A stretch of 64,000 nt of DNA, from positions 108,250-172,249 of the forward strand of contig NZ_JADBGG010000005.1 of NCBI RefSeq assembly GCF_014873765.1, read 5' to 3'. The position numbers and the translations under genes were made by a program. The DNA is from Desulfomicrobium macestii (lineage in GTDB: Bacteria > Desulfobacterota > Desulfovibrionia > Desulfovibrionales > Desulfomicrobiaceae). Under the pieces are notes generated by a model that was not told the origin of the DNA, did no database searches, and saw only the letters and a list, made by a program, of their open reading frames with translations. Positions 47,883 through 55,846 of the stretch are shown here, one piece after another; within the stretch, counting starts at the first letter, position 1; every line of letters starts with the position of its first letter.

Positions 47883-49421
47883 ATGAACGGATCTTGTTTC
47901 GAAGAAGCGAATTTGCTGAATGTCTGCCTGGACAGCATCGACTACCAGGGCATTGTCAGACACATCAACGACGGTGTGCTCATCCTGCGTGAAGGCAACA
48001 TAGTCTTCACCAACGGAGCGTTTTGCGAAATCGTCGGATCCAATCTGGAAGGGCTTCTGGGCAAGCCATTTGCCGACTTTGTCATTCCCGAAGACCAGAA
48101 TCGCGTCATCCGGCACTGCGTCGACAAGCTCTACACCTCCGACCTCTCGGACCGGATCGAGTTTTCCATCTCACGGCCCGGCGAAGACGCCATCGTGGAG
48201 ATGAAGCTGACCGTGGTCGATTGCGGAGGCGCACCGGCCATTCTGGCCGCCATCACGGACATCACCGAACGCCGCAAGACCCGCATCGAGCTTCAGCGCG
48301 TCAAGGACAGGCTGGAAAGCATCCTGCACGCCCTGAACGACGTGGTCGTGTCCATCTCTCCCACGGATCATTCCATCCTGGCCATCAACCCCGCCGCCGA
48401 AGCCCTCTACGGCATCCCCAGACGCGCCTTCAACGCCGGGGAAATGCAGCTCATGCATTTCGTCCATCCCGAGGACCGGGAGGCGGTGAGCAAGTACTAC
48501 CGGTCCTTGGTGGACGACGAGTTCGGGGAAATGCAGTACCGTATCATCAGCAGCAACGGACGCATCAAATGGGTGCACGACGAAGGGCATCTGGTCTACT
48601 GCACCACCAGGTCCATCCGCCGCCTCGATCACGTCATCCGCGACATCACCGAGCAAAAGGAAGCCCTCGACGCCCTGACCCGCAGCGAGGAAAAATATCG
48701 CGACTTCTTTCAGAGCACCAAGGACATGGCCTACTCCGTGACTCCGGACGGCACCTTCATCGACATCAACGAGGCCGGCATCCAGATGCTGGGCTTTTCC
48801 AACCGCGAGGAGGCGCTTAGTGCCAACCTCAAGGATTTTTACGAGAATCTGTCCGAACGTGCCGACCTGCTGGCCCAGATCAACGAAGAGGGTTTTGTCA
48901 CGGACAAGCACATCCGCTTCCGCCTCAAGGACGGAAGATCCATCGAGGTGGCCATCACGGCCCGGGCCAAGACCGATGAATCCGGATACCTGCTCTATTA
49001 CGAGGGCATCGCGCACAACATCACCCAGGCCATGGAAGACCAGAGCAACCGGGTGCTCAGAAACGCCGCCGGGGGCATGTGCCACTATCTGAACACACAC
49101 CTCATGCACATCGTCAACGCCAAGGACGGCATCCGGGAAGAGATCGAGAGCCTGGACGAAACCGCCAAGGCCCTGCCCGAAAACACCAGGGCGACATGGA
49201 CAGCCGCCGCCTCTTCCCTGCACGCCTATTGCGAGGGGCTCGACCTTGCCTACCGCAAGATCACGGCCGTGACCAAGGCCTTCAACTCCGCCTTCCTGAC
49301 CTACAAGGAGGAATCCTATCTGGACAAGGCAATCCTCGACATCTTCAATTCCTGCCTGGGAGACCCGCTGGAATGCAGCAGGCAAGCTCTCCCGGACAGA
49401 AAAAAGGATGCACATGAATGA
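47883..49421 (+). CDS. Triple-PAS sensory protein with orphan DHp-like end
   Basis: 512 aa, no membrane segment. Three PAS domains are visible: about 22-135 ('IVRHINDGVLILREGNIVFTNGAF', ending ITDITERR), 145-262 (ending IRDITEQKEAL), and 275-395 ('FFQSTKDMAYSVTPDGTFIDINEAGIQMLG', ending GIAHNITQA). Then follows 'RNAAGGMCHYLNTHLMHIVNAKDGI', which resembles the H-box of a histidine kinase (AGGxAHxxNNxLTxI). After it there is a long helix but no ATP-binding domain: the protein stops after about 120 residues. It may be a sensor scaffold or a kinase lacking its catalytic half. The DNA after the stop does not encode the missing domain; a cardiolipin synthase gene starts 43 bases on. Confidence 0.75.
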   Translation: MNGSCFEEANLLNVCLDSIDYQGIVRHINDGVLILREGNIVFTNGAFCEIVGSNLEGLLGKPFADFVIPEDQNRVIRHCVDKLYTSDLSDRIEFSISRPGEDAIVEMKLTVVDCGGAPAILAAITDITERRKTRIELQRVKDRLESILHALNDVVVSISPTDHSILAINPAAEALYGIPRRAFNAGEMQLMHFVHPEDREAVSKYYRSLVDDEFGEMQYRIISSNGRIKWVHDEGHLVYCTTRSIRRLDHVIRDITEQKEALDALTRSEEKYRDFFQSTKDMAYSVTPDGTFIDINEAGIQMLGFSNREEALSANLKDFYENLSERADLLAQINEEGFVTDKHIRFRLKDGRSIEVAITARAKTDESGYLLYYEGIAHNITQAMEDQSNRVLRNAAGGMCHYLNTHLMHIVNAKDGIREEIESLDETAKALPENTRATWTAAASSLHAYCEGLDLAYRKITAVTKAFNSAFLTYKEESYLDKAILDIFNSCLGDPLECSRQALPDRKKDAHE

Positions 49422-49463
49422 CGCACGCGGCTTCTCCACCCTGCCGAACCTGGTGAGCGAGGC

Positions 49464-50894
49464 ATGCACGTCCTGAACTGGCTCGGCCTGCTGCTCCTGG
49501 CCGCCCTGGCCCTGGGCGCGGCCGGGCACGCCCTGCTGCGCAAAAGCGATTCCCGCTCGGCCCTGGGCTGGGTTGGCGTCTGTCTGACTTTTCCTCTGGC
49601 CGGCCCCATTCTGTACATCCTCTTCGGCGTGAACCGAGTCCGGCGCAGCGCGTCGCGCATGCGGAAGGAAGTCGACGCCCTGTCCGCCAACGTTCCGCCG
49701 AGCGTCCCTTCGTATCCGAGCGCGGCCATCAATCCCACGGTTTTGCACCACGCGTTCCAGCGCCTGGAACGCGTCGGGCACAACATCCTCGGCACGGAAC
49801 TGGTCGGGGGCAACTGCGTCGAGCCCCTGTTCAACGGAGACGAGGCCTATCCCGTCATGCTGCGGGCCATGGAAGACGCCAGGCACAGCATCTATCTGAC
49901 CACCTACATTCTCGACACCGACAACCTCGGCCTCAAATTCATCGACGCCCTGGCCCGGGCCGTACAACGTGGAGTGGACGTGCGGGTGCTCATCGACGGG
50001 GTGGGCGAGAAGTACTCATGGCCCCGGGCCTCCCGGATGCTCGCGAAGAAAGGCGTGCCAAACGCCCTCTTCATCCCGCCCCGCCTCTTCCCGCCCGACC
50101 TGCACTTCAATCTGCGCAATCACCGCAAGATCCTGGTCGTCGACGGCTGCCTTGGCTTCACGGGCGGCATGAACATAACCCAGAAGCATGTGCTTGAAGC
50201 AAAACCGCCCTGGCCGGTCAAGGATCTGCATTTCATCGTACACGGCCCAGTCGCGAACCTTTTGCAGGACTCCTTTGTCGATGACTGGTTTTTCGCAACC
50301 AAGGAACGCATCCACCCACCCGTTCTCTTCACGGAACCGACGGGTGACTGCCTGTGCCGCACCGTTGTCGACGGACCCAACCTCGGTGAAGACCACCTGA
50401 AGACGCTGCTGACCGGAATCATCTCCGCCGCGACGACGAGCATCAGGATCATGACCCCCTACTTCCTTCCCCCGCGCACGTTCCTGAGCGCCCTGATGTC
50501 GGCCCGCTACCGTGGGGTCACGGTCGAGATCCTGCTGCCGGGCCGCAACAACATCCCCTTTGTGCACTGGGCTTGCAGACACATCCTCGACGAACTGCTG
50601 CGCGCCGGAATCAGCATCGCCTTCCAGCCCGCGCCCTTCAATCACACCAAGCTCATGCTCGTGGACGGCTGCTATGTGCACCTTGGCTCGGCCAATCTGG
50701 ACAGCCGCAGCCTGCGGCTCAATTTCGAACTGACCCTGGAAGTCCTGGACCAGCACCTGGCCATACAGTTGACGCGGCATTTCGACACCATCATGGCCAA
50801 GAGCCGTCCGGTGACCCGCCAGGAACTCAATGGACGCTCCCTGCCCGTGCGCCTGCGGGACGCTTTTTTCTGGCTTTTCTCACCGTACCTCTAG
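49464..50894 (+). CDS. cls: Cardiolipin synthase (phospholipase D family)
   Basis: 476 aa. Two N-terminal hydrophobic helices anchor it, with the conserved SALGWVGVCLTFPLAGPILYILFG. Two HKD active sites are intact: HRKILVVDG near residue 220 and HTKLMLVDG near residue 394. Each is followed by the usual Gly/Ser residues (GFTGGMNI, LGSANLDSRS). It joins two phosphatidylglycerol molecules, or phosphatidylglycerol and phosphatidylethanolamine, into cardiolipin at the inner membrane. The ATG at 49464 follows GAGCGAGGC. It may be co-transcribed with the PAS gene upstream. Confidence 0.92.
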   Translation: MHVLNWLGLLLLAALALGAAGHALLRKSDSRSALGWVGVCLTFPLAGPILYILFGVNRVRRSASRMRKEVDALSANVPPSVPSYPSAAINPTVLHHAFQRLERVGHNILGTELVGGNCVEPLFNGDEAYPVMLRAMEDARHSIYLTTYILDTDNLGLKFIDALARAVQRGVDVRVLIDGVGEKYSWPRASRMLAKKGVPNALFIPPRLFPPDLHFNLRNHRKILVVDGCLGFTGGMNITQKHVLEAKPPWPVKDLHFIVHGPVANLLQDSFVDDWFFATKERIHPPVLFTEPTGDCLCRTVVDGPNLGEDHLKTLLTGIISAATTSIRIMTPYFLPPRTFLSALMSARYRGVTVEILLPGRNNIPFVHWACRHILDELLRAGISIAFQPAPFNHTKLMLVDGCYVHLGSANLDSRSLRLNFELTLEVLDQHLAIQLTRHFDTIMAKSRPVTRQELNGRSLPVRLRDAFFWLFSPYL

Positions 50895-51034
50895 TCAGGT
50901 CCGCATGGGGCGGACAAACCGCTCCCGGCAAGGACCTTCCGGGGCTTATCGGATTTGACTTTGACGCGCACGCCGCGAGTACTTATGAGTCATTCATCCC
51001 AGATACAGATTCACCATCCAAGAGGAGAAACTCC

Positions 51035-51253
51035 GTGACCAAGGAATTCACCGTATCCGCCACCTGCCCCGAGTGCGGACATCGCACCGAGGCGCATCAC
51101 ACGAAAGAAGCCATGCAGGAAGCGTTCGGCAATGATGCGACCATCAAGATACTGTGCGCCCATTGTCAGGCCAGTTTCGAACAGCCCGTGGGCTTGGCCT
51201 GCGCGGAGTGGGACGAGTACTGTCATGAAATCCCCCTGCCCGCCGACGTCTAG
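51035..51253 (+). CDS. Small zinc-ribbon-like protein
   Basis: 72 aa starting with GTG after AGAGGAG (51021-51027). Two CxxC knuckles (Cys11/Cys14 in CPECG, Cys41/Cys44 in CAHC) form a probable zinc ribbon, and two more cysteines follow at 56 and 63. A His-His-Thr-Lys-Glu helix lies between the knuckles. I do not recognise a named family. It is 140 bases after cardiolipin synthase and 30 bases before another small Cys-containing gene, with dsrC next. Whether it is tied to sulfur metabolism or simply adjacent is unknown. The longer open frame upstream is out of phase with cls and not used. Confidence 0.6.
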   Translation: MTKEFTVSATCPECGHRTEAHHTKEAMQEAFGNDATIKILCAHCQASFEQPVGLACAEWDEYCHEIPLPADV

Positions 51254-51283
51254 GGCGTAAACTTCATAAACCACGGAAAAAAC

Positions 51284-51454
51284 ATGATTTTCGTCGTGAC
51301 CAAATGCGCGAATTGTCCCTTGCTCAGCTATGTGGAAGGTCAGCGGGTCTGCAATGTCGGGCCCCCGAGCCAGCGTCCCATCCCTGAAGCAGACGAGCGC
51401 CCCACCTGGTGCAGAATGCGCAAGGAACAGATAATTATCCGGGATTTCAAGTAG
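51284..51454 (+). CDS. Small Cys-containing hypothetical protein
   Basis: 56 aa, from ATG at 51284 to TAG. It opens MIFVVTKCANCPLLSYVEG and has four cysteines (positions 8, 11, 24 and 47), arranged like a minimal metal-binding or redox protein. The SD is weak (ACGGAAAAAAC). It lies 30 bases after the 72-aa zinc-ribbon gene and about 200 bases before dsrC, on the same strand. No family is recognised. The CxxC pair argues that it is coding rather than a chance frame. Confidence 0.5.
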   Translation: MIFVVTKCANCPLLSYVEGQRVCNVGPPSQRPIPEADERPTWCRMRKEQIIIRDFK

Positions 51455-51486
51455 CCTCTCCCCCGGGTCGACTTTCGTCTTTCCTG

Positions 51487-51620
51487 TTGAAGTGTAGTCC
51501 CCTATCTGCTAGAGAGGCCGGTAGTGTTGACTTGACGGGGAAGGATGCCGACTCTCATTGACAAAAATAGTCCTTCCCCATAGGGGGAGTCTTTGCAAAC
51601 TCTTTTTCCGGAAGGAAAAA
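51487..51620 (+). promoter_or_regulatory. dsrC promoter candidate and structured leader
   Basis: TTGAAG (51487-51492), 17 bases, TAGAGA (51510-51515) is a reasonable promoter. It would give a leader of about 130 bases. That leader can form GGGGAAGGA / TCCTTCCCC (51537-51545 with 51571-51579), or alternatively CCCC-ATA-GGGG (51576-51586). It ends with TTTTTCC-GGAA-GGAAAAA (51603-51620). A strong GGAGG lies just before dsrC. Confidence 0.45.
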
Positions 51621-51653
51621 TTTTGAGGAACAACATCTAAGGAGGAATTGAGC

Positions 51654-51971
51654 ATGGCAATGATCGAATTCAAGGGTAAAAGTTTCGAGATCGACGAAGA
51701 CGGTTTTCTGCTGAAGTTTGAAGACTGGGGTCCGGAATGGGCTGAATACGTCAAGGAGAGCGAAGGCATTTCCGAAATCACCGAAGCTCACCAGCAGATC
51801 CTCGACTTCCTGCAGGACTACTACAAGAAGAACGGTATTGCCCCCATGGTCCGTATTCTTTCCAAGTCCACCGGCTACAAGCTGAAGCAGATCTACGAAC
51901 TTTTCCCCTCCGGCCCCGGCAAAGGCGCCTGCAAGATGGCTGGCCTGCCCAAGCCCACCGGCTGCGTTTAA
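51654..51971 (+). CDS. dsrC: DsrC, sulfur-trisulfide carrier partner of dissimilatory sulfite reductase
   Basis: 105 aa, the typical DsrC size. DsrC takes sulfur from DsrAB-bound sulfite reduction as a trisulfide between its two C-terminal cysteines, which is then reduced by the membrane DsrMKJOP complex. Both cysteines are present: the penultimate Cys104 in TGCV and Cys93 in KGACK, 11 residues apart. This makes it true DsrC rather than TusE. The body reads 'FEIDEDGFLLKFEDWGPEWAEYVKE' and 'GIAPMVRILSKSTGYKLKQIYELFP'. GGAGG sits eight bases before the ATG. It is a single gene with its own leader and a strong terminator, apart from dsrAB, as in other sulfate reducers. Confidence 0.97.
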   Translation: MAMIEFKGKSFEIDEDGFLLKFEDWGPEWAEYVKESEGISEITEAHQQILDFLQDYYKKNGIAPMVRILSKSTGYKLKQIYELFPSGPGKGACKMAGLPKPTGCV

Positions 51972-51984
51972 TTCAGCTGTTTTT

Positions 51985-52019
51985 CCAAAAAAAGCCCTGC
52001 TCACGCAGGGTTTTTTTTA
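51985..52019 (+). terminator. Strong intrinsic terminator after dsrC
   Basis: CCCTGC-TCAC-GCAGGG followed by eight T, and preceded by an A-run, so it can also serve the convergent malQ gene. Confidence 0.92.
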
Positions 52020-52046
52020 TGCTTTGGCCAGCCCGGTACGCATGGA

Positions 52047-53555
52047 TCAGCCTTCCGTGCGTCCATAAATCCGGGCCATAAAAAGCATTCTTTCCGCCAG
52101 CTCCCTCGTGGCCATGTCAGGCCGCAATCTCCAGCCCCAGTTGCCACCCGCGACTCCCGGCATGTTCATCCGACCATCCGCGCCAAGGTTCAAATAATCC
52201 TGCATGGGAATGACGCAAAGGGCCGCCACGCTGCCGAGCGCCATGCGGATCATGACGTCGGTCGCGCTATCCGCAGACACCTGTCGCCCTGCATAATCGC
52301 AAAATCGCCTCCGCCCCTCCTCGTCCAGTTCATCCGAAAACCAGCCCCGAGTGGTGTTGTTATCATGAGTGCCGGTATAGACCGCGCTTTGCACGGGCAT
52401 GTTGTGCGGAATGTAGGCGCTTTTCCCCATGTCCGGTGAAAATGCGAATTGCAGAATCTTCATGCCGGGAAATCCGAATTCGCTCATGAGCGCGACCACG
52501 TCCTCGGTGATGACGCCCAGGTCCTCGGCCAGAATACACAAGCCCGGCACCCGCTCCTTCATGGCATTGAAAAACCGCGCCCCGGGACCAGGAATCCAGA
52601 GTCCGTTTTCCGCCGTGGGCTCACAGGCCGGCACCTGCCAGAACCCGCAAAATCCCCGGAAATGATCAAGCCTGATCATGTCGAAACGCTCGCTCTCGTG
52701 TCGCAGCCGCTCGGCCCACCATGAAAAACCGTCCTTTTCCTGAAAAGCCCAGTCATAGACGGGATTGCCCCACATCTGCCCGGTTTCGGAAAAATAATCC
52801 GGGGGCGCGCCGGCGCAATAGATGGGCAGGCCTTCGCGGTCGAGCTCAAAAAGCTCCCTGTGCGCCCAGACGTCGCTGCTGTCGAGGCTGACGTAGATGG
52901 GCACATCCCCGAGCAGGGACACCCCGCGCGTGGCCGCATAATCGCGCAGATTTTCCCAGTGCAGGCTGAAAAGGTACTGAAAATAGCGTTCCCGCAAAAT
53001 ATCGTACCCAAGGCGCTCGCGGGCCCGCTCCAGGGCGTCAGGCTCCCGCAGACGCACACCGCGCGGCCAGCTCAGCCACGGCACCCCGTTGTGCTCACGC
53101 TTCAGGGCCGCGAACAGGCAGTAGTCGTCAAGCCAGAAATCCGCCTTGCGGCAGAAGGCGTCAAAGCCCAAGTCCGCGCGCAAGCCGGGAAATGCATTGT
53201 CAAAGGCCTGCTCCAGAATCTTTTCACGCCAGGCGGCAGCCGCCCGGTAGTCCACACGGTCCTGGGGAAAATCCGGCGGCGGCTCCACGTCCCGGGACCG
53301 GAGCACGCCCTGGCGCACCAAAAGCTCGGGGCTTATGAAAAGCGTGTTCCCGGCAAAGGCCGAGTAGCTGCTGTATGGAGAATTGCCTGCTCCGGCATTG
53401 ATGGGCGCAAGAGGGAGCATCTGCCACACCTCCTGCCCGCCATCGGCCAGAAAATCGATGAATTCATGGGCGCGGGGGCCAAAATCACCGACCCCGTGCC
53501 GATTTGGCAGGGAAGAGACATGCAGCAGCACCCCGCATCTTCGCGCAAGAGTCAT
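52047..53555 (-). CDS. malQ: 4-alpha-glucanotransferase (amylomaltase)
   Basis: 502 aa, GH77, normal for the short bacterial type. It moves maltosyl and longer units between alpha-1,4-glucans. Motifs visible are 'RCGVLLHVSSLPNRHGVGDFGPRAHEFIDFL', WQMLPLAPIN, SYSAFAGN, 'LLGDVPIYVSLDSSDVWAH', 'IRLDHFRGFCGFW' with the nucleophile Asp, 'ILAEDLGVI' with the acid/base Glu, and 'YTGTHDNNTTRGWF'. The ATG overlaps the glgB stop (ATGA), so both are made from one message. The pair would reshape glycogen, or glucan made by amylosucrase. glgA and glgC are not in the window. Confidence 0.93.
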   Translation of the reverse strand: MTLARRCGVLLHVSSLPNRHGVGDFGPRAHEFIDFLADGGQEVWQMLPLAPINAGAGNSPYSSYSAFAGNTLFISPELLVRQGVLRSRDVEPPPDFPQDRVDYRAAAAWREKILEQAFDNAFPGLRADLGFDAFCRKADFWLDDYCLFAALKREHNGVPWLSWPRGVRLREPDALERARERLGYDILRERYFQYLFSLHWENLRDYAATRGVSLLGDVPIYVSLDSSDVWAHRELFELDREGLPIYCAGAPPDYFSETGQMWGNPVYDWAFQEKDGFSWWAERLRHESERFDMIRLDHFRGFCGFWQVPACEPTAENGLWIPGPGARFFNAMKERVPGLCILAEDLGVITEDVVALMSEFGFPGMKILQFAFSPDMGKSAYIPHNMPVQSAVYTGTHDNNTTRGWFSDELDEEGRRRFCDYAGRQVSADSATDVMIRMALGSVAALCVIPMQDYLNLGADGRMNMPGVAGGNWGWRLRPDMATRELAERMLFMARIYGRTEG

Positions 53556-55453
53556 GCGCCACCCTCCGCCGGTTGAAAAAAGAGCACACTCAGGGGCGGA
53601 AGGATCAGGTTCACGGAGTAGGCAAACCCGTGCACGGGAATGGGCTCGGCCCGGACCTGCCCCATGTTGCCCGCCCCGCTGCCACCGTAGGCATGGCTGT
53701 CGGAGTTCAGGATCTCGCGCCACGTGCCGCCTGTGTCCACGCCCACTGCATAGTTTTCGCGGGGCACCGGGGTAAAATTGCAGATCACCAGGACCGACCG
53801 CCCCGCCTTGTCCTTGCGGAAGAAACTCAGCACGCTCTGGTCGGAATCATGACAGTTTTCCCAGGCAAACCCCTCCGGGCTGAAATCAAGCTCGTGCAGG
53901 GCCCCGCATTCCCGGTAAACCCGGTTCAGGTCCCGGACCCAGGCGCGGATTCCATCATGAGCCGGAAAATTCAGCAAATCCCAATCCAGGGAAAGATCGT
54001 GATTCCACTCGCGCCATTGTCCGAATTCCGCGCCCATGAAGAGCAGCTTCTTGCCCGGCAACCCGTACATGTAACCGAAAAGGGCCCGCAGCCCAGCCAT
54101 CTTCTGCCAGTAATCCCCGGGCATCTTCGAAAGCAGCGACTTCTTTCCATAGACCACCTCGTCGTGGGAGAGAGGCAGGACAAAGTTTTCGGCGTAGGCG
54201 TACCACAGGGCAAAGGTGAGCAGGTTGTGGTGGAATTTGCGAAAAATCGGATCAAGCTCCATGTAGGTCAGGGAATCGTTCATCCACCCCATGTTCCATT
54301 TGAGCCCGAACCCCAGCCCCCCCAAGTAGACGGGCTTTGAAACCATGGGCCAGGACGTGGATTCCTCGGCTATGGTCTGCACATCGGGAAATTCCTCGTA
54401 GATGGCCTTGTTCAGTTCCTGCAGAAGCTCAATGGCAGCGAGATTCTCGCGCCCCCCGTAGCGGTTGGGCACCCAGTCGTCATGCGGGCGCGCATAATCA
54501 AGATACAGCATGGATGCCACACCATCGACGCGCAGCCCGTCGAGGTGAAACTCGCGGATCCAGTACATGGCGTTGCAGATGAGAAATCCAGCCACCTCGT
54601 AGCGACCGTAATTGAAGATTGCGCTCTTCCATTCGGGGTGAAAACCCTGACGCGGGTCGGCGTGTTCGAACAGGGCCGTCCCGTCAAAGTTGGCCAATCC
54701 ATGGACATCCGTGGGAAAATGTCCGGGGACCCAGTCCAGGATGACCCCAATCCCTTCGCGGTGCAGGACATCGACCAGGTAACGGAAATCCTGCGGGCTG
54801 CCGTAACGGCTGGAGGGCGCAAAATAGCCCGTGCTCTGGTAACCCCAGGAGCCGTAAAAAGGATGCTCCGCCACGGGCATGATCTCCACGTGGGTGAAGC
54901 CGGCATCCTTGACGTAGGCCGCCAGATCATGAGCCATTTGGCGATAGCCGAGAAAGTTCCCGTGCTCGTCGCGCCGCCAGGATCCCAGGTGCAGCTCGTA
55001 AATGGACCATGGGCTGTCAAGGGCGTTGCGTCCGGAGCGGGTTTGCATCCAATCCCCATCCTCCCAGACATAATCCAGGTCCCAGATGATGGAAGCCGTG
55101 GCTGGAGGCTCCTCGCTTAAAAGGGCAAAGGGATCGGCCCGCTCCCCTTCACCGCCAGGCCAGGAAAGATAGTATTTGTAGCGCTGCCCGTGTTTCGCCT
55201 TGGGCACGAAGCATTCCCACACTCCGGAACTGTCCGCGCGCATGGTCATGGGCGCGGCGTTGCGGTCCCAGGCATTGAAATCCCCGATGACCGAGACAAA
55301 CGCGGCGTTGGGGGCCCAAACCACGAAACGTGTTCCTGCTGATTCCGGCCCCAGGGACTCTGGGTGCGCTCCGAAATGTTCGTACAGGCGGGTATGCCGC
55401 CCCTGCTTGAAGAGATAAATGTCGAGATCGCCGAGACTGTGCCTTGCGTCCAT
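53552..55453 (-). CDS. glgB: 1,4-alpha-glucan branching enzyme
   Basis: 633 aa. It makes alpha-1,6 branches in glycogen-like glucan. A CBM48 domain covers about residues 30-115 ('GTRFVVWAPNAAFVSVIGDFNAWD'). The GH13 barrel has 'YELHLGSWRR', the nucleophile Asp310 in DGLRVDGVAS and the acid/base Glu363 in TIAEESTSWP. 'FVLPLSHDEVVYGKKSL' and 'GKKLLFMGAEFGQWREWNHD' follow. The start ATG at 55453 has an ideal GGAGGTTATTC; the longer frame adds 26 residues without support. It lacks the extra N1 module of the E. coli enzyme, as many GlgBs do. Coupled to malQ. Confidence 0.94.
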   Translation of the reverse strand: MDARHSLGDLDIYLFKQGRHTRLYEHFGAHPESLGPESAGTRFVVWAPNAAFVSVIGDFNAWDRNAAPMTMRADSSGVWECFVPKAKHGQRYKYYLSWPGGEGERADPFALLSEEPPATASIIWDLDYVWEDGDWMQTRSGRNALDSPWSIYELHLGSWRRDEHGNFLGYRQMAHDLAAYVKDAGFTHVEIMPVAEHPFYGSWGYQSTGYFAPSSRYGSPQDFRYLVDVLHREGIGVILDWVPGHFPTDVHGLANFDGTALFEHADPRQGFHPEWKSAIFNYGRYEVAGFLICNAMYWIREFHLDGLRVDGVASMLYLDYARPHDDWVPNRYGGRENLAAIELLQELNKAIYEEFPDVQTIAEESTSWPMVSKPVYLGGLGFGLKWNMGWMNDSLTYMELDPIFRKFHHNLLTFALWYAYAENFVLPLSHDEVVYGKKSLLSKMPGDYWQKMAGLRALFGYMYGLPGKKLLFMGAEFGQWREWNHDLSLDWDLLNFPAHDGIRAWVRDLNRVYRECGALHELDFSPEGFAWENCHDSDQSVLSFFRKDKAGRSVLVICNFTPVPRENYAVGVDTGGTWREILNSDSHAYGGSGAGNMGQVRAEPIPVHGFAYSVNLILPPLSVLFFQPAEGGA

Positions 55454-55531
55454 GAATAACCTCCGATGATTCTGACTATCACGATAGGGAAGAGAGAGGT
55501 CTATTGGCAAGGCCGGATGAGGATCGGACAT

Positions 55532-55562
55532 AAAAAAAGCGCGGACAGAGCCGCGCTTAAAA
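55532..55562 (-). terminator. Bidirectional intrinsic terminator
   Basis: AAGCGCGG-CTCTGT-CCGCGCTT followed by TTTTT when read on the minus strand, 20 bases after the 47-aa gene. It separates that gene from glgB. An A/T-run flanks it on both sides. Confidence 0.85.
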
Positions 55563-55582
55563 AATCCCGCAAGGAAGCCTTT

Positions 55583-55726
55583 CTAATGATGGCCTTCCTT
55601 CATGCCTTCCTTGATGCGGTAAATCGCCGCAATGACAATGGCCGCGAGATACGTGAAAATCCCGATGACCCCGATGAAGCCCTGCACCGTACTGTGCAGC
55701 ATGTTCCCAAAAAGCTCACCCAGCAT
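55583..55726 (-). CDS. Small single-helix membrane protein
   Basis: 47 aa with a strong ribosome site (GAGGAGGGAGTC before the ATG) and its own terminator, so it is well supported as a gene. It starts MLGELFGNMLHSTVQGFIGV, continues as an uninterrupted hydrophobic helix of about 20 residues, and ends with a charged tail rich in Lys, Glu and His (RIKEGMKEGHH). The helix includes Gly residues spaced for packing. I know no family. It may be a subunit or stabiliser of a membrane complex. It lies between glgB and mqnE and is probably transcribed alone. Confidence 0.6.
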   Translation of the reverse strand: MLGELFGNMLHSTVQGFIGVIGIFTYLAAIVIAAIYRIKEGMKEGHH

Positions 55727-55846
55727 GACTCCCTCCTCGTAACGTGTCCCAGAAATTCGTATGTGGAACTTTTCACAACCATATCTTGACCAAAAAAGTC
55801 AAGGAAAAACGCCCGATCCGGCCTGTGGCGACGGGCAGACGGAAAT

